The position numbers and the translations under genes were made by a program. The notes beneath the pieces are model-generated. The model ran no database searches and was not told the origin of the DNA. It saw nothing but the letters and a program-made list of their open reading frames with translations. From positions 1 to 34,583 of the forward strand of contig CAJBNH010000130.1 of NCBI GenBank assembly GCA_903955385.1: DNA of 34,583 bases, given 5' to 3'. This DNA is from an uncultured Myxococcales bacterium (GTDB lineage Bacteria > Myxococcota_A > UBA9042). Below are positions 15,863 to 25,590 of this stretch, in pieces; position 1 is the first letter of the stretch; each line of letters opens with the position of its first letter.

Positions 15863-17587
15863 ATGTCCATGACTGCACTCTCCCGCTTTACCGTGTCCGC
15901 CGCCGCGTGCCTGACGCTCGTGGCCTGCTCCAACACCACGACCGGTGGCGGCACCTACAACTTTCCCGACGGCACGGTAATGCCCGACACCAAGACGGAT
16001 CTGGTCGACACGACTACCAGCGACACCGTCAGCGACACCGAGACGCCGCTCGACACCGTTCAGGACGGCACCGAGAGCGACACCTCCCTGCCCGACACCT
16101 GCCAGGGCGCCGACTGCCCGTTCTCGTGCACCCCCGACGCCGTGTACTGCGACGGCAAGTCGGTGATGAAGTGCAACGCCGACGGCAAGTCCGGTACGGT
16201 TGAAAAAGTGTGTCCGAGCGGCGAGTTCTGCAAGGACGGCGGCTGCGCCGAGCTTGCCTGCGCCCCGAACGAGGCGACCTGTTTCGGCACGGTGGCGACC
16301 AAGTGCAAGGCGGACGGATCTGGCTGGATCGACCCGGGCGAGAATTGCGCCATGAAGCAGCTGGCTTGCAGCAACGGCACGTGCAAGGCCCAGACCTGCA
16401 CGCCGAACACGCTGTACTGCGACGGCAAGAAGTCTCTGGAGTGCTCGGCCGACGGCACCAGCGCAACGCTGAAGCAGATCTGCGGCTCTTCGGAGTTCTG
16501 CGGCAACGGCGTGTGCAAGCCTCAGATCTGCGACGCCGGCCAGTTCGTGTGCAAGGGCACGATCTCGACCACCTGCAACCAGGACGGCTCGGCGTATGTC
16601 GGCGATCAGATCGACTGCGCTTTCGAGAACAAGGTTTGCTGGTTGGGCCAGTGCATCACCCAAGAGTGCGGCAACGGCATCGCGGAAGGCTCCGAAGAGT
16701 GCGACGACGGCAACAAGATCGACACCGACGGATGCATCAGCACCTGCAAGCTCGCGACCTGCGGCGACAGTCTGGTGTGGAAGGACGTGGAGGAGTGCGA
16801 CGACGGCAATCTGGACCCGGACGACGGCTGCCTGAATGGCTGCATCAAGGACTGCTCCGATCGCGCCAAGAAGGTCTACGTCGTCACCGAGCAAAAGGTC
16901 CTGCTTCGCTTCGACGTCGAGGCCCTGCAGCTCGTCAAGATCGGCGTCCTGAACTGCCCGACCAGCGGCACGCCGTTCTCGATGTCGGTCGACCGCGATG
17001 CCAACGCCTGGGTGCTCTACCAGGACAGCAAGATCTACAAGGTCAGCACGTTGGACGCGTCATGCCAGGCCACCTCGTTCAAGATCCCCAACGGCAACTA
17101 CGAAGTGTTCGGCATGGGCTTCTCGTCCGACGTCCCCGGCGGCAAGGAGGAGACCCTGTTCATCGCCGGCAACGCGAGCTTCATCTACACCGCCTCGCAG
17201 GCCAACCTGGCCTCCGTCAGCTTCCCGGCGATGACGGTGTCGCCCATCTCGAAGATCGCGCTGACCGGCGGCCCCGAGCTGACCGGCACCGGCAACGCCG
17301 AGCTCTGGGGCTTCTTCCCCAACGTCAGCAAGGTCGGCCGCATCGACAAGACCAACGGCAGCATCCAACAGCAGCTGAACATTCCCATGAGCATGTCCAG
17401 CGTGCAGGCGTGGGCATTTGCGGCATACGGCGGCAAGTTCTACCTGTTCTTCAAGTCGGTCACCGACCCAATGTCCACCGTCTATGAGCTCGACCCGGCC
17501 ACCGGCGCCTTCCAGAAGGTGATCGGCAACACCGGCTACACCATCGTCGGCGCAGGCGTGTCGAGCTGCGCGCCGACCAAGCTGTAA
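15863..17587 (+). CDS. Lipoprotein with Myxococcus-type Cys-rich repeats and propeller-like domain
   Basis: The 574-residue protein begins MSMTALSRFTVSAAACLTLV and has the lipobox LVAC (Cys22). An Asp/Thr-rich spacer covers about residues 24-75. Four related Cys modules follow (YCDGKSVMKC, TCFGTVATKC, YCDGKKSLEC and VCKGTISTTC begin them), then two Myxo-type disulfide repeats, CGNGIAEGSEECDDGN and CGDSLVWKDVEECDDGN. The last 230 residues, from KKVYVVTEQKVLLRFDVEA, look like a beta-propeller (MSVDRDANAWVLYQDSKIYK, YELDPATGAFQKV). AGGA lies before the ATG at 15863; ATG at 15869 is equally possible. Function is unknown, but the make-up suggests a surface adhesin or ligand-binding protein. Confidence 0.8.
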   Translation: MSMTALSRFTVSAAACLTLVACSNTTTGGGTYNFPDGTVMPDTKTDLVDTTTSDTVSDTETPLDTVQDGTESDTSLPDTCQGADCPFSCTPDAVYCDGKSVMKCNADGKSGTVEKVCPSGEFCKDGGCAELACAPNEATCFGTVATKCKADGSGWIDPGENCAMKQLACSNGTCKAQTCTPNTLYCDGKKSLECSADGTSATLKQICGSSEFCGNGVCKPQICDAGQFVCKGTISTTCNQDGSAYVGDQIDCAFENKVCWLGQCITQECGNGIAEGSEECDDGNKIDTDGCISTCKLATCGDSLVWKDVEECDDGNLDPDDGCLNGCIKDCSDRAKKVYVVTEQKVLLRFDVEALQLVKIGVLNCPTSGTPFSMSVDRDANAWVLYQDSKIYKVSTLDASCQATSFKIPNGNYEVFGMGFSSDVPGGKEETLFIAGNASFIYTASQANLASVSFPAMTVSPISKIALTGGPELTGTGNAELWGFFPNVSKVGRIDKTNGSIQQQLNIPMSMSSVQAWAFAAYGGKFYLFFKSVTDPMSTVYELDPATGAFQKVIGNTGYTIVGAGVSSCAPTKL

Positions 17588-17629
17588 CCTCTCCCTCCCC
17601 CCCACCACCGCCACCGGCAGGAGCTCCGC

Positions 17630-19078
17630 ATGGACGCCCTTCTCTCCGACCTGCAACCCCGCGAGTTGTGGCGCCACTTTCTTGAACTCTCCAAGATTCC
17701 TCGGGGATCGAAGCAGGAGGGTCCGGCCGCCCAGTGGGTCGCCGACACCGGTCGCGCACTTGGCTGTGAGGTCCTGCGCGACGCCGTGGGCAACGTGCTG
17801 CTGCGCAAGGCTGCCTCCCCCGGGCTGGAAGATCGCCCCGGCGTCGCCCTGCAGGCCCACGTCGACATGGTTTGCGAGAAGAACGAGGGCACGCAGCACG
17901 ACTTCACCCGCGACCCGCTGCAGGTGTGGCGGGACGGCGACGTCCTGCGCGCCCGGGGTACCACCCTGGGTGCGGACAACGGCATCGGCGTCGCGGCGGC
18001 ACTGGCGGTGCTCTCGACCCCGGGCCTGCGTCACCCGCCGCTGGAAGTGCTCGTCACCATTGATGAAGAGACCGGCATGACCGGGGCCCGCGAGCTCCGG
18101 CCCGGCTGGCTGCGGTCCAAGTACCTGCTGAACCTGGACTCGGAAGAGGAAGGTGACCTGACGATCGGCTGCGCTGGTGGCATCGACACGGTGGCCACCC
18201 GCAAGGTCGCGTTCCAGAGCGGCGATCCCGGCCGGATCGCTTGGCGTATCAAGGTATTCGGCTGCAAGGGTGGCCACTCCGGCATCGATATCTCGGCCGG
18301 CCGCGCCAATGCCAACCGCGTGCTCGCCCAGGTGCTGGCCGAGCTGAACGCCACGTGCGGTCTCGAGCTCGCCTCGGTCCACGGTGGCAACAAGCGCAAC
18401 GCGCTGGCCCGCGAGGCTTCGGCCGTCGTGCGCGCCGGGGCTCCGTGCGAGACCAAGCTCCGCGCCGAGATCGCTCGCCTGCAAGCGGAGTTCCGCGCGG
18501 CGTTCGGCGCCTTCGACCCGGGCATCTCGCTGGCCCTCGAACCCGCGCAGTCCGACCGCGTCCTGCCCGCTGCCGACGCCCGCGCGCTGGTGGGCCTGTT
18601 GCTGGCTGGTCCGCACGGCGTCGAAGCGTTCAGCCCCGACATCGCCGGCCTGCCGCAGACGTCCACGAACATGGGACTGGTCGAGACCCATGCCGACCGC
18701 GTCGAGGTGTGCTTCCTGACCCGCAGCTCGGTCGACTCGTCCAAGTCCGCGCTTGCGCAGCGGATCTCCCTCGTGTGCCAGCTCGCCGGCTTTACGCCCG
18801 AGCACAGTGGCGGCTACCCCGGCTGGAAGCCCGAGCCGAACTCCGACGTCGTGCGCCTCGTCAACGCCGTGCACCAGGACGTCTTCGGCAAGCCCATGGC
18901 CATCAAGGCGATCCACGCCGGTCTCGAGTGCGGCTTGCTGGGCGAGAAGCTGCCGGACTGCCAGATGGCCTCGATCGGCCCGAACATGTGGGACGTGCAC
19001 ACCCCCGACGAGCACGTCAGCATTCCCTCGGTTGCCGAGTTCTGGCGGCTGCTGACGGCCGTGCTCGAACGCGTTTGA
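17630..19078 (+). CDS. pepD: Aminoacyl-histidine dipeptidase (M20C)
   Basis: The 482-residue protein matches PepD in length and motifs. It hydrolyses Xaa-His and other dipeptides using two metal ions. AHVDMV supplies His77 and Asp79, LGADNGIGVA the bridging Asp116, IDEETGMTGA Glu146 and Glu147, LDSEEEGD Asp170, and the C-terminal MWDVHTPDEH the last ligand. GCKGGHSGIDI is the lid-region motif. No signal peptide is present, so it is cytosolic, unlike its neighbours. GGAG lies about eight bases before the ATG. It starts 42 bases after the preceding lipoprotein gene, so cotranscription is possible. It may take up peptide products made by the secreted peptidases, which is an inference. Confidence 0.93.
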   Translation: MDALLSDLQPRELWRHFLELSKIPRGSKQEGPAAQWVADTGRALGCEVLRDAVGNVLLRKAASPGLEDRPGVALQAHVDMVCEKNEGTQHDFTRDPLQVWRDGDVLRARGTTLGADNGIGVAAALAVLSTPGLRHPPLEVLVTIDEETGMTGARELRPGWLRSKYLLNLDSEEEGDLTIGCAGGIDTVATRKVAFQSGDPGRIAWRIKVFGCKGGHSGIDISAGRANANRVLAQVLAELNATCGLELASVHGGNKRNALAREASAVVRAGAPCETKLRAEIARLQAEFRAAFGAFDPGISLALEPAQSDRVLPAADARALVGLLLAGPHGVEAFSPDIAGLPQTSTNMGLVETHADRVEVCFLTRSSVDSSKSALAQRISLVCQLAGFTPEHSGGYPGWKPEPNSDVVRLVNAVHQDVFGKPMAIKAIHAGLECGLLGEKLPDCQMASIGPNMWDVHTPDEHVSIPSVAEFWRLLTAVLERV

Positions 19079-19129
19079 CGCGGCCTACCCCTTCTCGATT
19101 TCCGAAGCAGATACGCGATCTTGAATCGC

Positions 19130-19158
19130 TTGCACTGGCAAGATTCGCGGCGTAACAT
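19130..19158 (+). promoter_or_regulatory. Promoter candidate for the MopE/propeller lipoprotein gene
   Basis: TTGCAC at 19130-19135 and TAACAT at 19153-19158 are exactly 17 bases apart in the 162-base gap after pepD. The -35 overlaps a small hairpin, CTTGC-ACTG-GCAAG at 19129-19142. Confidence 0.35.
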
Positions 19159-19240
19159 CGGGGATGGCGCCCATGCGTCTGCCCGTGGAACCCGTCGGTG
19201 GGTGTCCGCGCGGAAGGACGTGCGCCGGTCGGGGTATCCC

Positions 19241-21436
19241 ATGAAGCTGCTCTCCAATGCTGGGTTGTGTGTCTCGCTCGTCTGGATTGCGGTCGGTTGC
19301 TCCAACGCCGCCAACACCGCGCCGCCGGCAGTCTGGCCCGACATCACCAAGCCCAGTACCGACATAACGACCATCGATGATGACACGCAAGTCGTTGCCG
19401 ATACCGAAGATCCGGGCACCGACCAGCCCGACTCCACCGTCCAAGACAGCACGGTGGAAGACGGCGCGGTCCAGCCCGACATCAACGTCCCGGACTCCAC
19501 CGAAACCGGCACCGACGCCGTGAACCCGGGGACCGACGAGCCCGACGCCACGGTGCAACCCGACGTGCCGGTGCAGCCCGACGCCACCAAGCCGGACACC
19601 GCGCAGCCGGACGCTGCGGCCGACTCCACGCCCAACAAGTGCATCGACGAAGACGGCGACGGCTTTGGCAAGTTCTGCGTGGCCGGTCTGGACTGCGACG
19701 ACGCCAATCCGAACTTCGCGAAGGCTTGCCCCAACTGCAACGACGGCAACGTCCCCGGCTGCTCGTGCAAGGGCATCGCGGCTCCGTGCTACTCCGGCGA
19801 CCCGAACTGGGTTGGCAAGGGCATCTGCAAGGCCGGCGTCCAGCCCTGCAAGGACGGTTTCTGGGGGGCCTGCAACGGCGAGACCATGCCGGAGAACGAA
19901 GCGTGCGATAACCTGGACAACGACTGCGACGGCCAGACCGACGAGGGCGTGAAGTCGTCTTGCGGCACCTGCGACATGTCCTGCAGCCAGCAGGCCGTGG
20001 GTCCGCAGCTGGGCAATCCCTTCGAGCTGAATTCGGAAAACTCGACCGGCGTCGGCCTGGACCAGAACGGCTACATCGTCATCGACCAGCAGAAGATCAG
20101 CTTGAACCTCAAGTACATCTGGGTGTCGAACTCGCCTGAGAGCACGGTGTCCAAGGTCGACTGCAAGACCGGCAACGAAGTCGGCCGCTACAAGGTCTGC
20201 AGCGACCCGTCGCGCACCTCGGTGGATCTGCTCGGCAACGTCTGGGTCGGCTGCCGTGGCGACGGACGGATCGTCAAGATCATCAGCGAGAAGCAGAACT
20301 GCATCGACAAGAATAACAACGGCATCATCGAGACGGCTGAGGACAAGAACAACAGCAAGACCATCACGCCAGACGAGATGGTGGGCGGTCCCGGCGCCGA
20401 CGAGTGCGTGAAGTTCATGGTCCAGCCCGGCGGCACCAACTCCGCCGCGCGCGGCATCGGCGTCGACAAGGAGAACCACGCGTGGGTCGGCAAGTACGAC
20501 AACAAGTTGTACCGGCTGGAGCCTGAGAACGGCACGGTGATCGACACCATCGCGGGTGCCTGCGGCGGCCCGTATGGCATGGTGATCGACCAGAAGGGCA
20601 TCCTGTGGATCCAGTGCGGCCAGCTGGTCCGCGTTGAACCGTTGACCAAGAAGGTGTCCAGCCACGGCAGCGCGCCTGGGCAGTACGGCATCAACGTCGA
20701 TAAGTTCGGCAAGATTTGGATCGGCAGCTACTCGGTCGGCGCCGCCCGCTACGACCCTCTGACCGGCCAGTGGCAGAACGTCGCGGGTTGCTCGCAGGGC
20801 AGCGGCATTGCCACCTCGAACGACGGCTTCGTGTGGGTCGCCAACGACGGCGCCCAGTCCGTCACCAAGATCAACGCCCAGACGATGCAGGTCGTCGGCT
20901 CGGTGAAGATCGGCGGCGGACCCCACGGCATTGCACTCGACTACGACGGCTTCGTGTGGGGCGTGAACTGGAACGGCCACACCATCTCCAAGGTCGACCC
21001 CAACAAGATGATCATGGTCGGCGACTACCCCGTCGGCAACGGCCCGTACACGTACTCCGACATGACCGGATACACGCTGAACTACTTCACGGCGCCCAAG
21101 GGTCAGTACGTGGTCACGTTCTTCGGCGGCACCTCGGCCAACCCGATCATGGTCGGCACGCACAAGGTCAAGTGGCAGACGATCGCCGTCGAGGCTGAGC
21201 TGCCAGAGAAGACCGCCATCCAGGTCCGCTACCGCACGGGCGACGATGCCAAGACCCTCGAAGTCAGCAAGTGGACGGAAGCAGTGGCTTTCCCGCCCGC
21301 CGTCTTCCCGCTCGACATCTCCGCCTCCCCCGCCGCTACCGGTCTGATGTTGCAGGTTGAACTGCAGCTGATTACGTCTGAGAAGGGCTTCTCTCCCGCA
21401 GTGAAGGGAGTGACGGCCACCGCCAAGGTCGAGTAG
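19241..21436 (+). CDS. Lipoprotein with MopE-like metal-binding motif and lyase-type propeller
   Basis: The 731-residue protein begins MKLLSNAGLCVSLVWIAVGC, with Cys20 as the lipid site. A long Asp/Thr/Pro-rich spacer covers about residues 25-128. A MopE-type metal-binding segment follows: CIDEDGDGFGKFC, GLDCDDANPNF, and CDNLDNDCDGQTDEG. From about residue 270 a beta-propeller like that of streptogramin lyase/NHL proteins repeats phrases such as IWVSNSPESTVSKVDC, AWVGKYDNKLYRLEP, IWIGSYSVGAARYDP and VWVANDGAQSVTKIN. An insertion with DKNNNGIIETAEDKNNSKT looks like an EF-hand-style calcium loop. No lyase activity can be claimed. It is probably a calcium-stabilised surface protein. Confidence 0.82.
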   Translation: MKLLSNAGLCVSLVWIAVGCSNAANTAPPAVWPDITKPSTDITTIDDDTQVVADTEDPGTDQPDSTVQDSTVEDGAVQPDINVPDSTETGTDAVNPGTDEPDATVQPDVPVQPDATKPDTAQPDAAADSTPNKCIDEDGDGFGKFCVAGLDCDDANPNFAKACPNCNDGNVPGCSCKGIAAPCYSGDPNWVGKGICKAGVQPCKDGFWGACNGETMPENEACDNLDNDCDGQTDEGVKSSCGTCDMSCSQQAVGPQLGNPFELNSENSTGVGLDQNGYIVIDQQKISLNLKYIWVSNSPESTVSKVDCKTGNEVGRYKVCSDPSRTSVDLLGNVWVGCRGDGRIVKIISEKQNCIDKNNNGIIETAEDKNNSKTITPDEMVGGPGADECVKFMVQPGGTNSAARGIGVDKENHAWVGKYDNKLYRLEPENGTVIDTIAGACGGPYGMVIDQKGILWIQCGQLVRVEPLTKKVSSHGSAPGQYGINVDKFGKIWIGSYSVGAARYDPLTGQWQNVAGCSQGSGIATSNDGFVWVANDGAQSVTKINAQTMQVVGSVKIGGGPHGIALDYDGFVWGVNWNGHTISKVDPNKMIMVGDYPVGNGPYTYSDMTGYTLNYFTAPKGQYVVTFFGGTSANPIMVGTHKVKWQTIAVEAELPEKTAIQVRYRTGDDAKTLEVSKWTEAVAFPPAVFPLDISASPAATGLMLQVELQLITSEKGFSPAVKGVTATAKVE

Positions 21437-21683
21437 CTCTCCCCCCGTGCCCTTGGGCTGGTCCGCCGCCTGATTCCGCGGCGCTCGCACCTTCCCATGG
21501 GATTGTGCTATGGCTGAACGGGCGATCGCGTCACGGCGCGACGCCTTGGCGATTCGCGCGTGACCGCGTGGATCGGTCGACTTGGACGCGAGCTCCTGCC
21601 CCCCCGGAGCCGCACTCCTCTTGCGATGGGCCCTGGAGGCCCGCACCGTCCGACGCCGAGCCCGACTCGGCCAGAGGTCCCCG
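21437..21683. other. Intergenic region before the amidohydrolase gene
   Basis: The 247-base stretch carries no gene I can support. It should hold the promoter of the amidohydrolase lipoprotein, but no TTG-N20-TAGG or near-consensus pair stands out. A plus-strand frame in phase with the next gene runs through its last 100 bases without a signal sequence and is treated as non-coding. Confidence 0.5.
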
Positions 21684-24600
21684 ATGCGCTTGGCTTCCCC
21701 CCGATCGACCGCCGCTCTGACCGCGGTGCTCGCTGTGTCCATGCTTCTGTTGGCTGCGTGCGGGTCCGATGCTTCCGATGACACGCCGCTGGCCGACGTG
21801 GCCGGCGACGCCAAAATCGACACAACCGGCGATACCGAGGACACGACCGACGGCGACACGACGGGCGACACCACCGACACGCCCGACGGCACCGACATCC
21901 CCAACCCGGAACCCGAGGTGGTCGCGTGCCCGACGCCGCCGCAGCCCGCGACGCCTCCGGGCACCAACGTCTGCTCGGTCGAAAAGGGCACCGGCACCGG
22001 GACGTTGATTGTCGGCGATGTGCTGACGCCTGGCCGGGTCTACGAAGGCGGCAGCGTCTTGCTGGACGCCAAAGGCATGATCACTTGCGTCGGTTGCGAC
22101 TGCGCGGCGGGCGATGCGACCAAGGTCATCTGCCCCGACGCCGTGGTCTCTCCCGGCCTGATCGATGCACACAACCACATCGGCTGGCTGGGCGACAAGC
22201 CCTGGTCGGCGCTGGAGGCCAAGGTCGACCCCAAGCTGCGCTGGGAGCACCGGCATGAGTGGCGCAAGGGCAAGAACGGCCACCCCTCCATCTCGACCTC
22301 GGGTCAGGCGACTGCAGACCAGAAGTCGTGGGGCGAGCTGCGCTACATCCTCACGGGCGGCACGGCAATGTTCGGCTCAGGCGACCTGTCGGGCCTGCTG
22401 CGCGACCTGGACGCCACCGGCTCTGGCAAGAACGGCCTGAACCAACCCGGCGCCTACTACGACACGTTCCCGCTTGGCGACTCGAACGGCTTGATGCTCG
22501 ATACCGGCTGTGGCTACCCGGAGATCCACGCTGCGCCGTCCAGCACCGTTGACGCTTACGTCCCCCACGTTGCTGAGGGCATCGACCACAACGCGCGCAA
22601 CGAGTTCCTTTGCCTGACCGGCCAAGGCGACGCGAACGCCAAGAACTCGCTCGACGGGCGGGCTTCGATCATCCACGGCATCGGCCTGCGCGCGACCGAG
22701 ATCGCGTACATGGCGGCCAAGGGCATGAAGCTGGTGTGGTCGCCGCGGTCCAACGTCTCGCTGTACGGCGACACCGCGCAGGTCACCCTGTACGCCCGCT
22801 TGGGCGTGGCCATCGCGATCGGCACGGACTGGGTTCCCAGCGGCTCGATGAACACGCTGCGCGAGCTGGCCTGTGCGGACTACCTGAACCAGAACCACTT
22901 TGGAAAGTACTTCACGGACGAGCAGTTGTGGCGCATGGCGACGCTGAATGCGGCCAAGGCCATGGCCATGGACGACGCGGTCGGCGTGCTGGCAACTGGA
23001 CGCTACGGCGACATCGCGATCTACGACCGCAAGGGCCGCGAGCCCTACCGCGCGGTGCTGTCGGCGACCGCTGCAGACATGGCGCTGGTCCTTCGTGGCG
23101 GCGTGGCTGTGGCCGGCAATACGGCCGTGGTCGATGCCTTGGTCAGCGGCTGCGACGAGATCGGCGACATCTGCGGCCAGGCCAAGCGGGTCTGCTTCAA
23201 GCGCGACATCGGCAAGGACTGGAGCGCGCTGCAGAAGGCCTTGGGAACACCCAACTATCCGGCTTGGGCCTGCGGTGACCCCGAAGGCGAGCCCACGTGC
23301 ATCCCGGAGCGCACGCTCGAGAACGACTCCGTCAAGGGCTCGACGCTGTATCCGGACAAGACGCTGGTCAACGACCCGGACGGCGACGGCATTGCCACCG
23401 ACAAGGACAATTGCCCCAACACCTTCAACCCGGTCCGCCCTGTGGACGACAAGGTCCAGCCCGACACCGACGGCGACGGCTTGGGCGACGTGTGTGACCC
23501 CTGCCCCTTCGACGCCAACACCACGGCGTGCAAGAAGTTCGACCCGGACGACTCCGACGGCGACGGCCTGCCGACCCTGAAGGACAACTGCCCTGCCAAG
23601 GCCAATGCCGATCAGGTCAACAAGGACGGCGACGACAAGGGCGACGCGTGTGACCCCTGCCCCGACTTCGCGAACCTGGGGTCCGTCGGCTGCCCGACCG
23701 ATCTCGCGGCCATCAAGGTGTCTCCCACGACCTACAACTACCGCGTCGCAGTGTCGGGCATGGTGGTCACCGCCGTCGGCTCCAACGGCTGGTTCATGCA
23801 GAAGAAGGGCACCCCCGTCGAGCACGGCGGCGTGTTCGTGTACGTCGGCACCGCTGGCGTGAAGGCCAAGCTTGGCGACATCATTGACGTAACCGGCGCT
23901 ACCGTGACGCTGTACTTTGACGAGGTCGAGCTGACCGAGCCGGACTGGGTCGCCACTGGAGAGACCGCAACGCCTGAGGCCAAGGTCGTCGACGCCACGG
24001 AGCTCGCAGCTGCGGTGGCGGCCGGTCCCCTGTCTCCGTGGGAGGCAACGCTGATGCGGGTCGAGGGCGTCACCGTCGTCAACGCCGACCCGGCCCCGGG
24101 ATCAGGCGAGACCGACAACGCCAACGAGTTCGAGATCGACGCAAGTGTCCGTGTCGACGACTACATCTGGCCGACCGGCACGCCGTTCGTCGAGCCGTGG
24201 CCCGTCAAGGGCGACGTCTTCCCGTTCATCACGGGTCCGATGGCCTGGCGCAACGGCTTCCTGAAGGTCCTGCCGCGCAACAAGAGCGACTTTGCCCTCG
24301 CGCCCGCCGACGTGCAGGCCTTCAACCAGCTCACTGCCTTCCAACGGCTGGCGAAGTCCGGGCCGACGCTGTCGCTGCCGCTGACGGTGCGCCTGAACCA
24401 CGCGGAGACCAAGGACGTCACCATCGAGGTGCAGTGCGACGACCCGACGATTGCGGTTGCAGTCGGCAGCCCGTTGACCGTGCCTGCCGGACAGACCGAA
24501 GTGGCCGTGCCGGTTCAGGGTCTGAAGCTCGGCGAGACCACGCTGCGCGCGATGCTGACCGGGGGCGAGAACGAGGCGACCGTCAAGATCAGCGTCATCA

Positions 24601-25421
24601 CCGACGATGCGCTGCCCGACGTGCTGGCCCTGAATCCGCCCGAAGCCGCGCTGGTGGCTGGCACGACGGCTACCTTCACCGTTCAGCTGGACATGCCCGC
24701 GCCGTCGACGGGCTTGAGTCTCGAGGTCACGGTGTCCAGCGACGGAGCAGACCCGATCGGCACGGTGTCCGGCGCCGTCGTGTTCGAGCCCGACGCCTTG
24801 TCCGCCACGTTCACGTTTACAGCCGGCAGCAAGCCAGCCACCGGCAAGCTGTTGGTCGGCCTGGCGACCGAAGTGTCGGCGAAGGTCACGGTGCTGGATG
24901 CCAGCGCGACCAACCTTGACCTGTCGGGCTGGAAGATCGAACAGACGGCTTCGGCCAAATCGGCGGCCCTGCCCAAGGGTACCGTGGTCACTGGCGGCGG
25001 CTACGTGATCGTTGCCCGCGGTGCGACCAAGGAGGCGTTCGAGACGTTCTGGAAGGTCACCCTTGCCGCCAACGTGGTGTTCGTGAACGCAGCCAAGGAC
25101 GCGGGCGGCGAGTTCCCGCAGATCAACGGCGACGAGACGTTCACGCTGCTTTCCGCGTCGGGCAAGATCATGGACGGCCCCACCCCAGCGCTGAAGGCCG
25201 GCGACAACCTGCAACGCAACGTGCCCGTGGGTGCCGCAACCGACGCTGCCTCGTGGAAGAAGGGAGCCTCGACGCCCGGGTCCGGCGCCACGCCCGGCAG
25301 CGGCCAGGGACTCGCGATGACGCCCAACGGGGCTTACATCAGCGAGATCGCCGACCCGACTGGCTCCGGAAACTTCATTTACGAGTTCGTCGAGATCCAC
25401 TTCGACGGCCCCAAGCCCTGA
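21684..25421 (+). CDS. Giant amidohydrolase lipoprotein with thrombospondin-3, OB-like and lamin-tail-like domains
   Basis: The 1245-residue protein starts MRLASPRSTAALTAVLAVSM and has the lipobox LAAC (Cys26), then a Thr/Asp spacer to about residue 80. Residues about 105-520 are an amidohydrolase of the chlorohydrolase type: VSPGLIDAHNHIGW supplies His163 and His165, IIHGIGL His331 and AIGTDWVPSGS Asp382. Residues about 563-665 hold thrombospondin type 3-like calcium repeats (DPDGDGIATDKDNCPNTFNP, DTDGDGLGDVCDPCPF, DSDGDGLPTLKDNCPA). An OB-like domain (about 675-880), an Ig-like segment, and a lamin-tail-like domain (from LDLSGWKIEQ to the end) follow. Joining a metal-dependent hydrolase to extracellular calcium-binding and adhesion-type domains is unusual. 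The substrate is unknown. Confidence 0.85.
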   Translation: MRLASPRSTAALTAVLAVSMLLLAACGSDASDDTPLADVAGDAKIDTTGDTEDTTDGDTTGDTTDTPDGTDIPNPEPEVVACPTPPQPATPPGTNVCSVEKGTGTGTLIVGDVLTPGRVYEGGSVLLDAKGMITCVGCDCAAGDATKVICPDAVVSPGLIDAHNHIGWLGDKPWSALEAKVDPKLRWEHRHEWRKGKNGHPSISTSGQATADQKSWGELRYILTGGTAMFGSGDLSGLLRDLDATGSGKNGLNQPGAYYDTFPLGDSNGLMLDTGCGYPEIHAAPSSTVDAYVPHVAEGIDHNARNEFLCLTGQGDANAKNSLDGRASIIHGIGLRATEIAYMAAKGMKLVWSPRSNVSLYGDTAQVTLYARLGVAIAIGTDWVPSGSMNTLRELACADYLNQNHFGKYFTDEQLWRMATLNAAKAMAMDDAVGVLATGRYGDIAIYDRKGREPYRAVLSATAADMALVLRGGVAVAGNTAVVDALVSGCDEIGDICGQAKRVCFKRDIGKDWSALQKALGTPNYPAWACGDPEGEPTCIPERTLENDSVKGSTLYPDKTLVNDPDGDGIATDKDNCPNTFNPVRPVDDKVQPDTDGDGLGDVCDPCPFDANTTACKKFDPDDSDGDGLPTLKDNCPAKANADQVNKDGDDKGDACDPCPDFANLGSVGCPTDLAAIKVSPTTYNYRVAVSGMVVTAVGSNGWFMQKKGTPVEHGGVFVYVGTAGVKAKLGDIIDVTGATVTLYFDEVELTEPDWVATGETATPEAKVVDATELAAAVAAGPLSPWEATLMRVEGVTVVNADPAPGSGETDNANEFEIDASVRVDDYIWPTGTPFVEPWPVKGDVFPFITGPMAWRNGFLKVLPRNKSDFALAPADVQAFNQLTAFQRLAKSGPTLSLPLTVRLNHAETKDVTIEVQCDDPTIAVAVGSPLTVPAGQTEVAVPVQGLKLGETTLRAMLTGGENEATVKISVITDDALPDVLALNPPEAALVAGTTATFTVQLDMPAPSTGLSLEVTVSSDGADPIGTVSGAVVFEPDALSATFTFTAGSKPATGKLLVGLATEVSAKVTVLDASATNLDLSGWKIEQTASAKSAALPKGTVVTGGGYVIVARGATKEAFETFWKVTLAANVVFVNAAKDAGGEFPQINGDETFTLLSASGKIMDGPTPALKAGDNLQRNVPVGAATDAASWKKGASTPGSGATPGSGQGLAMTPNGAYISEIADPTGSGNFIYEFVEIHFDGPKP

Positions 25422-25507
25422 CCCGAGCCGCGCCCCTTTTCCGCTCGCCGGTCCGCGGTCCTACCTCACCCTCCCTCGAGCCCAGCTGCCGAAGTCAGCC
25501 CTGACTG

Positions 25508-25590
25508 CGGAACGGGACGGGCACGTCCCTCGCCCGCTTTCGCTCCAAAACCAAACGTCTCTACTTGACACGGACCATTTTGGTTCTGAC
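25508..25590. repeat. Dispersed element, copy B
   Basis: CGGAACGGGAC at 25508-25518, TTGACACG at 25565-25572 and CATTTTG at 25576-25582 match copy A in sequence and spacing. Read on the other strand, 22 of 28 positions agree from CAAAATG through GTGTCAAG and beyond, while the middle is little conserved. This copy also reads as a promoter: TTGACA (25565-25570), 17 bases, GACACT (25588-25593). Confidence 0.6.
25514..25529. terminator. Hairpin downstream of the amidohydrolase gene
   Basis: GGGACG-GGCA-CGTCCC is a perfect 6-base stem with a 4-base loop, 92 bases after the stop codon. It overlaps the first block of element B. No T-run follows, so termination is only a possibility. Confidence 0.35.

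Noticed and set aside
17060-19015. 651-residue open frame antisense to pepD
   Set aside because: PepD has all its metal ligands; the antisense frame has none of any known family.
19241-21436. Calling the lipoprotein a virginiamycin B lyase
   Set aside because: Only the propeller repeats are shared; catalytic residues cannot be confirmed and the MopE-like part is foreign to that enzyme.
19085-21997. 970-residue open frame antisense to the MopE/propeller lipoprotein
   Set aside because: It overlaps a well-supported gene and the start of the next one, and reads as low-complexity Val/Asp/Gly/Arg sequence, a codon-bias shadow.
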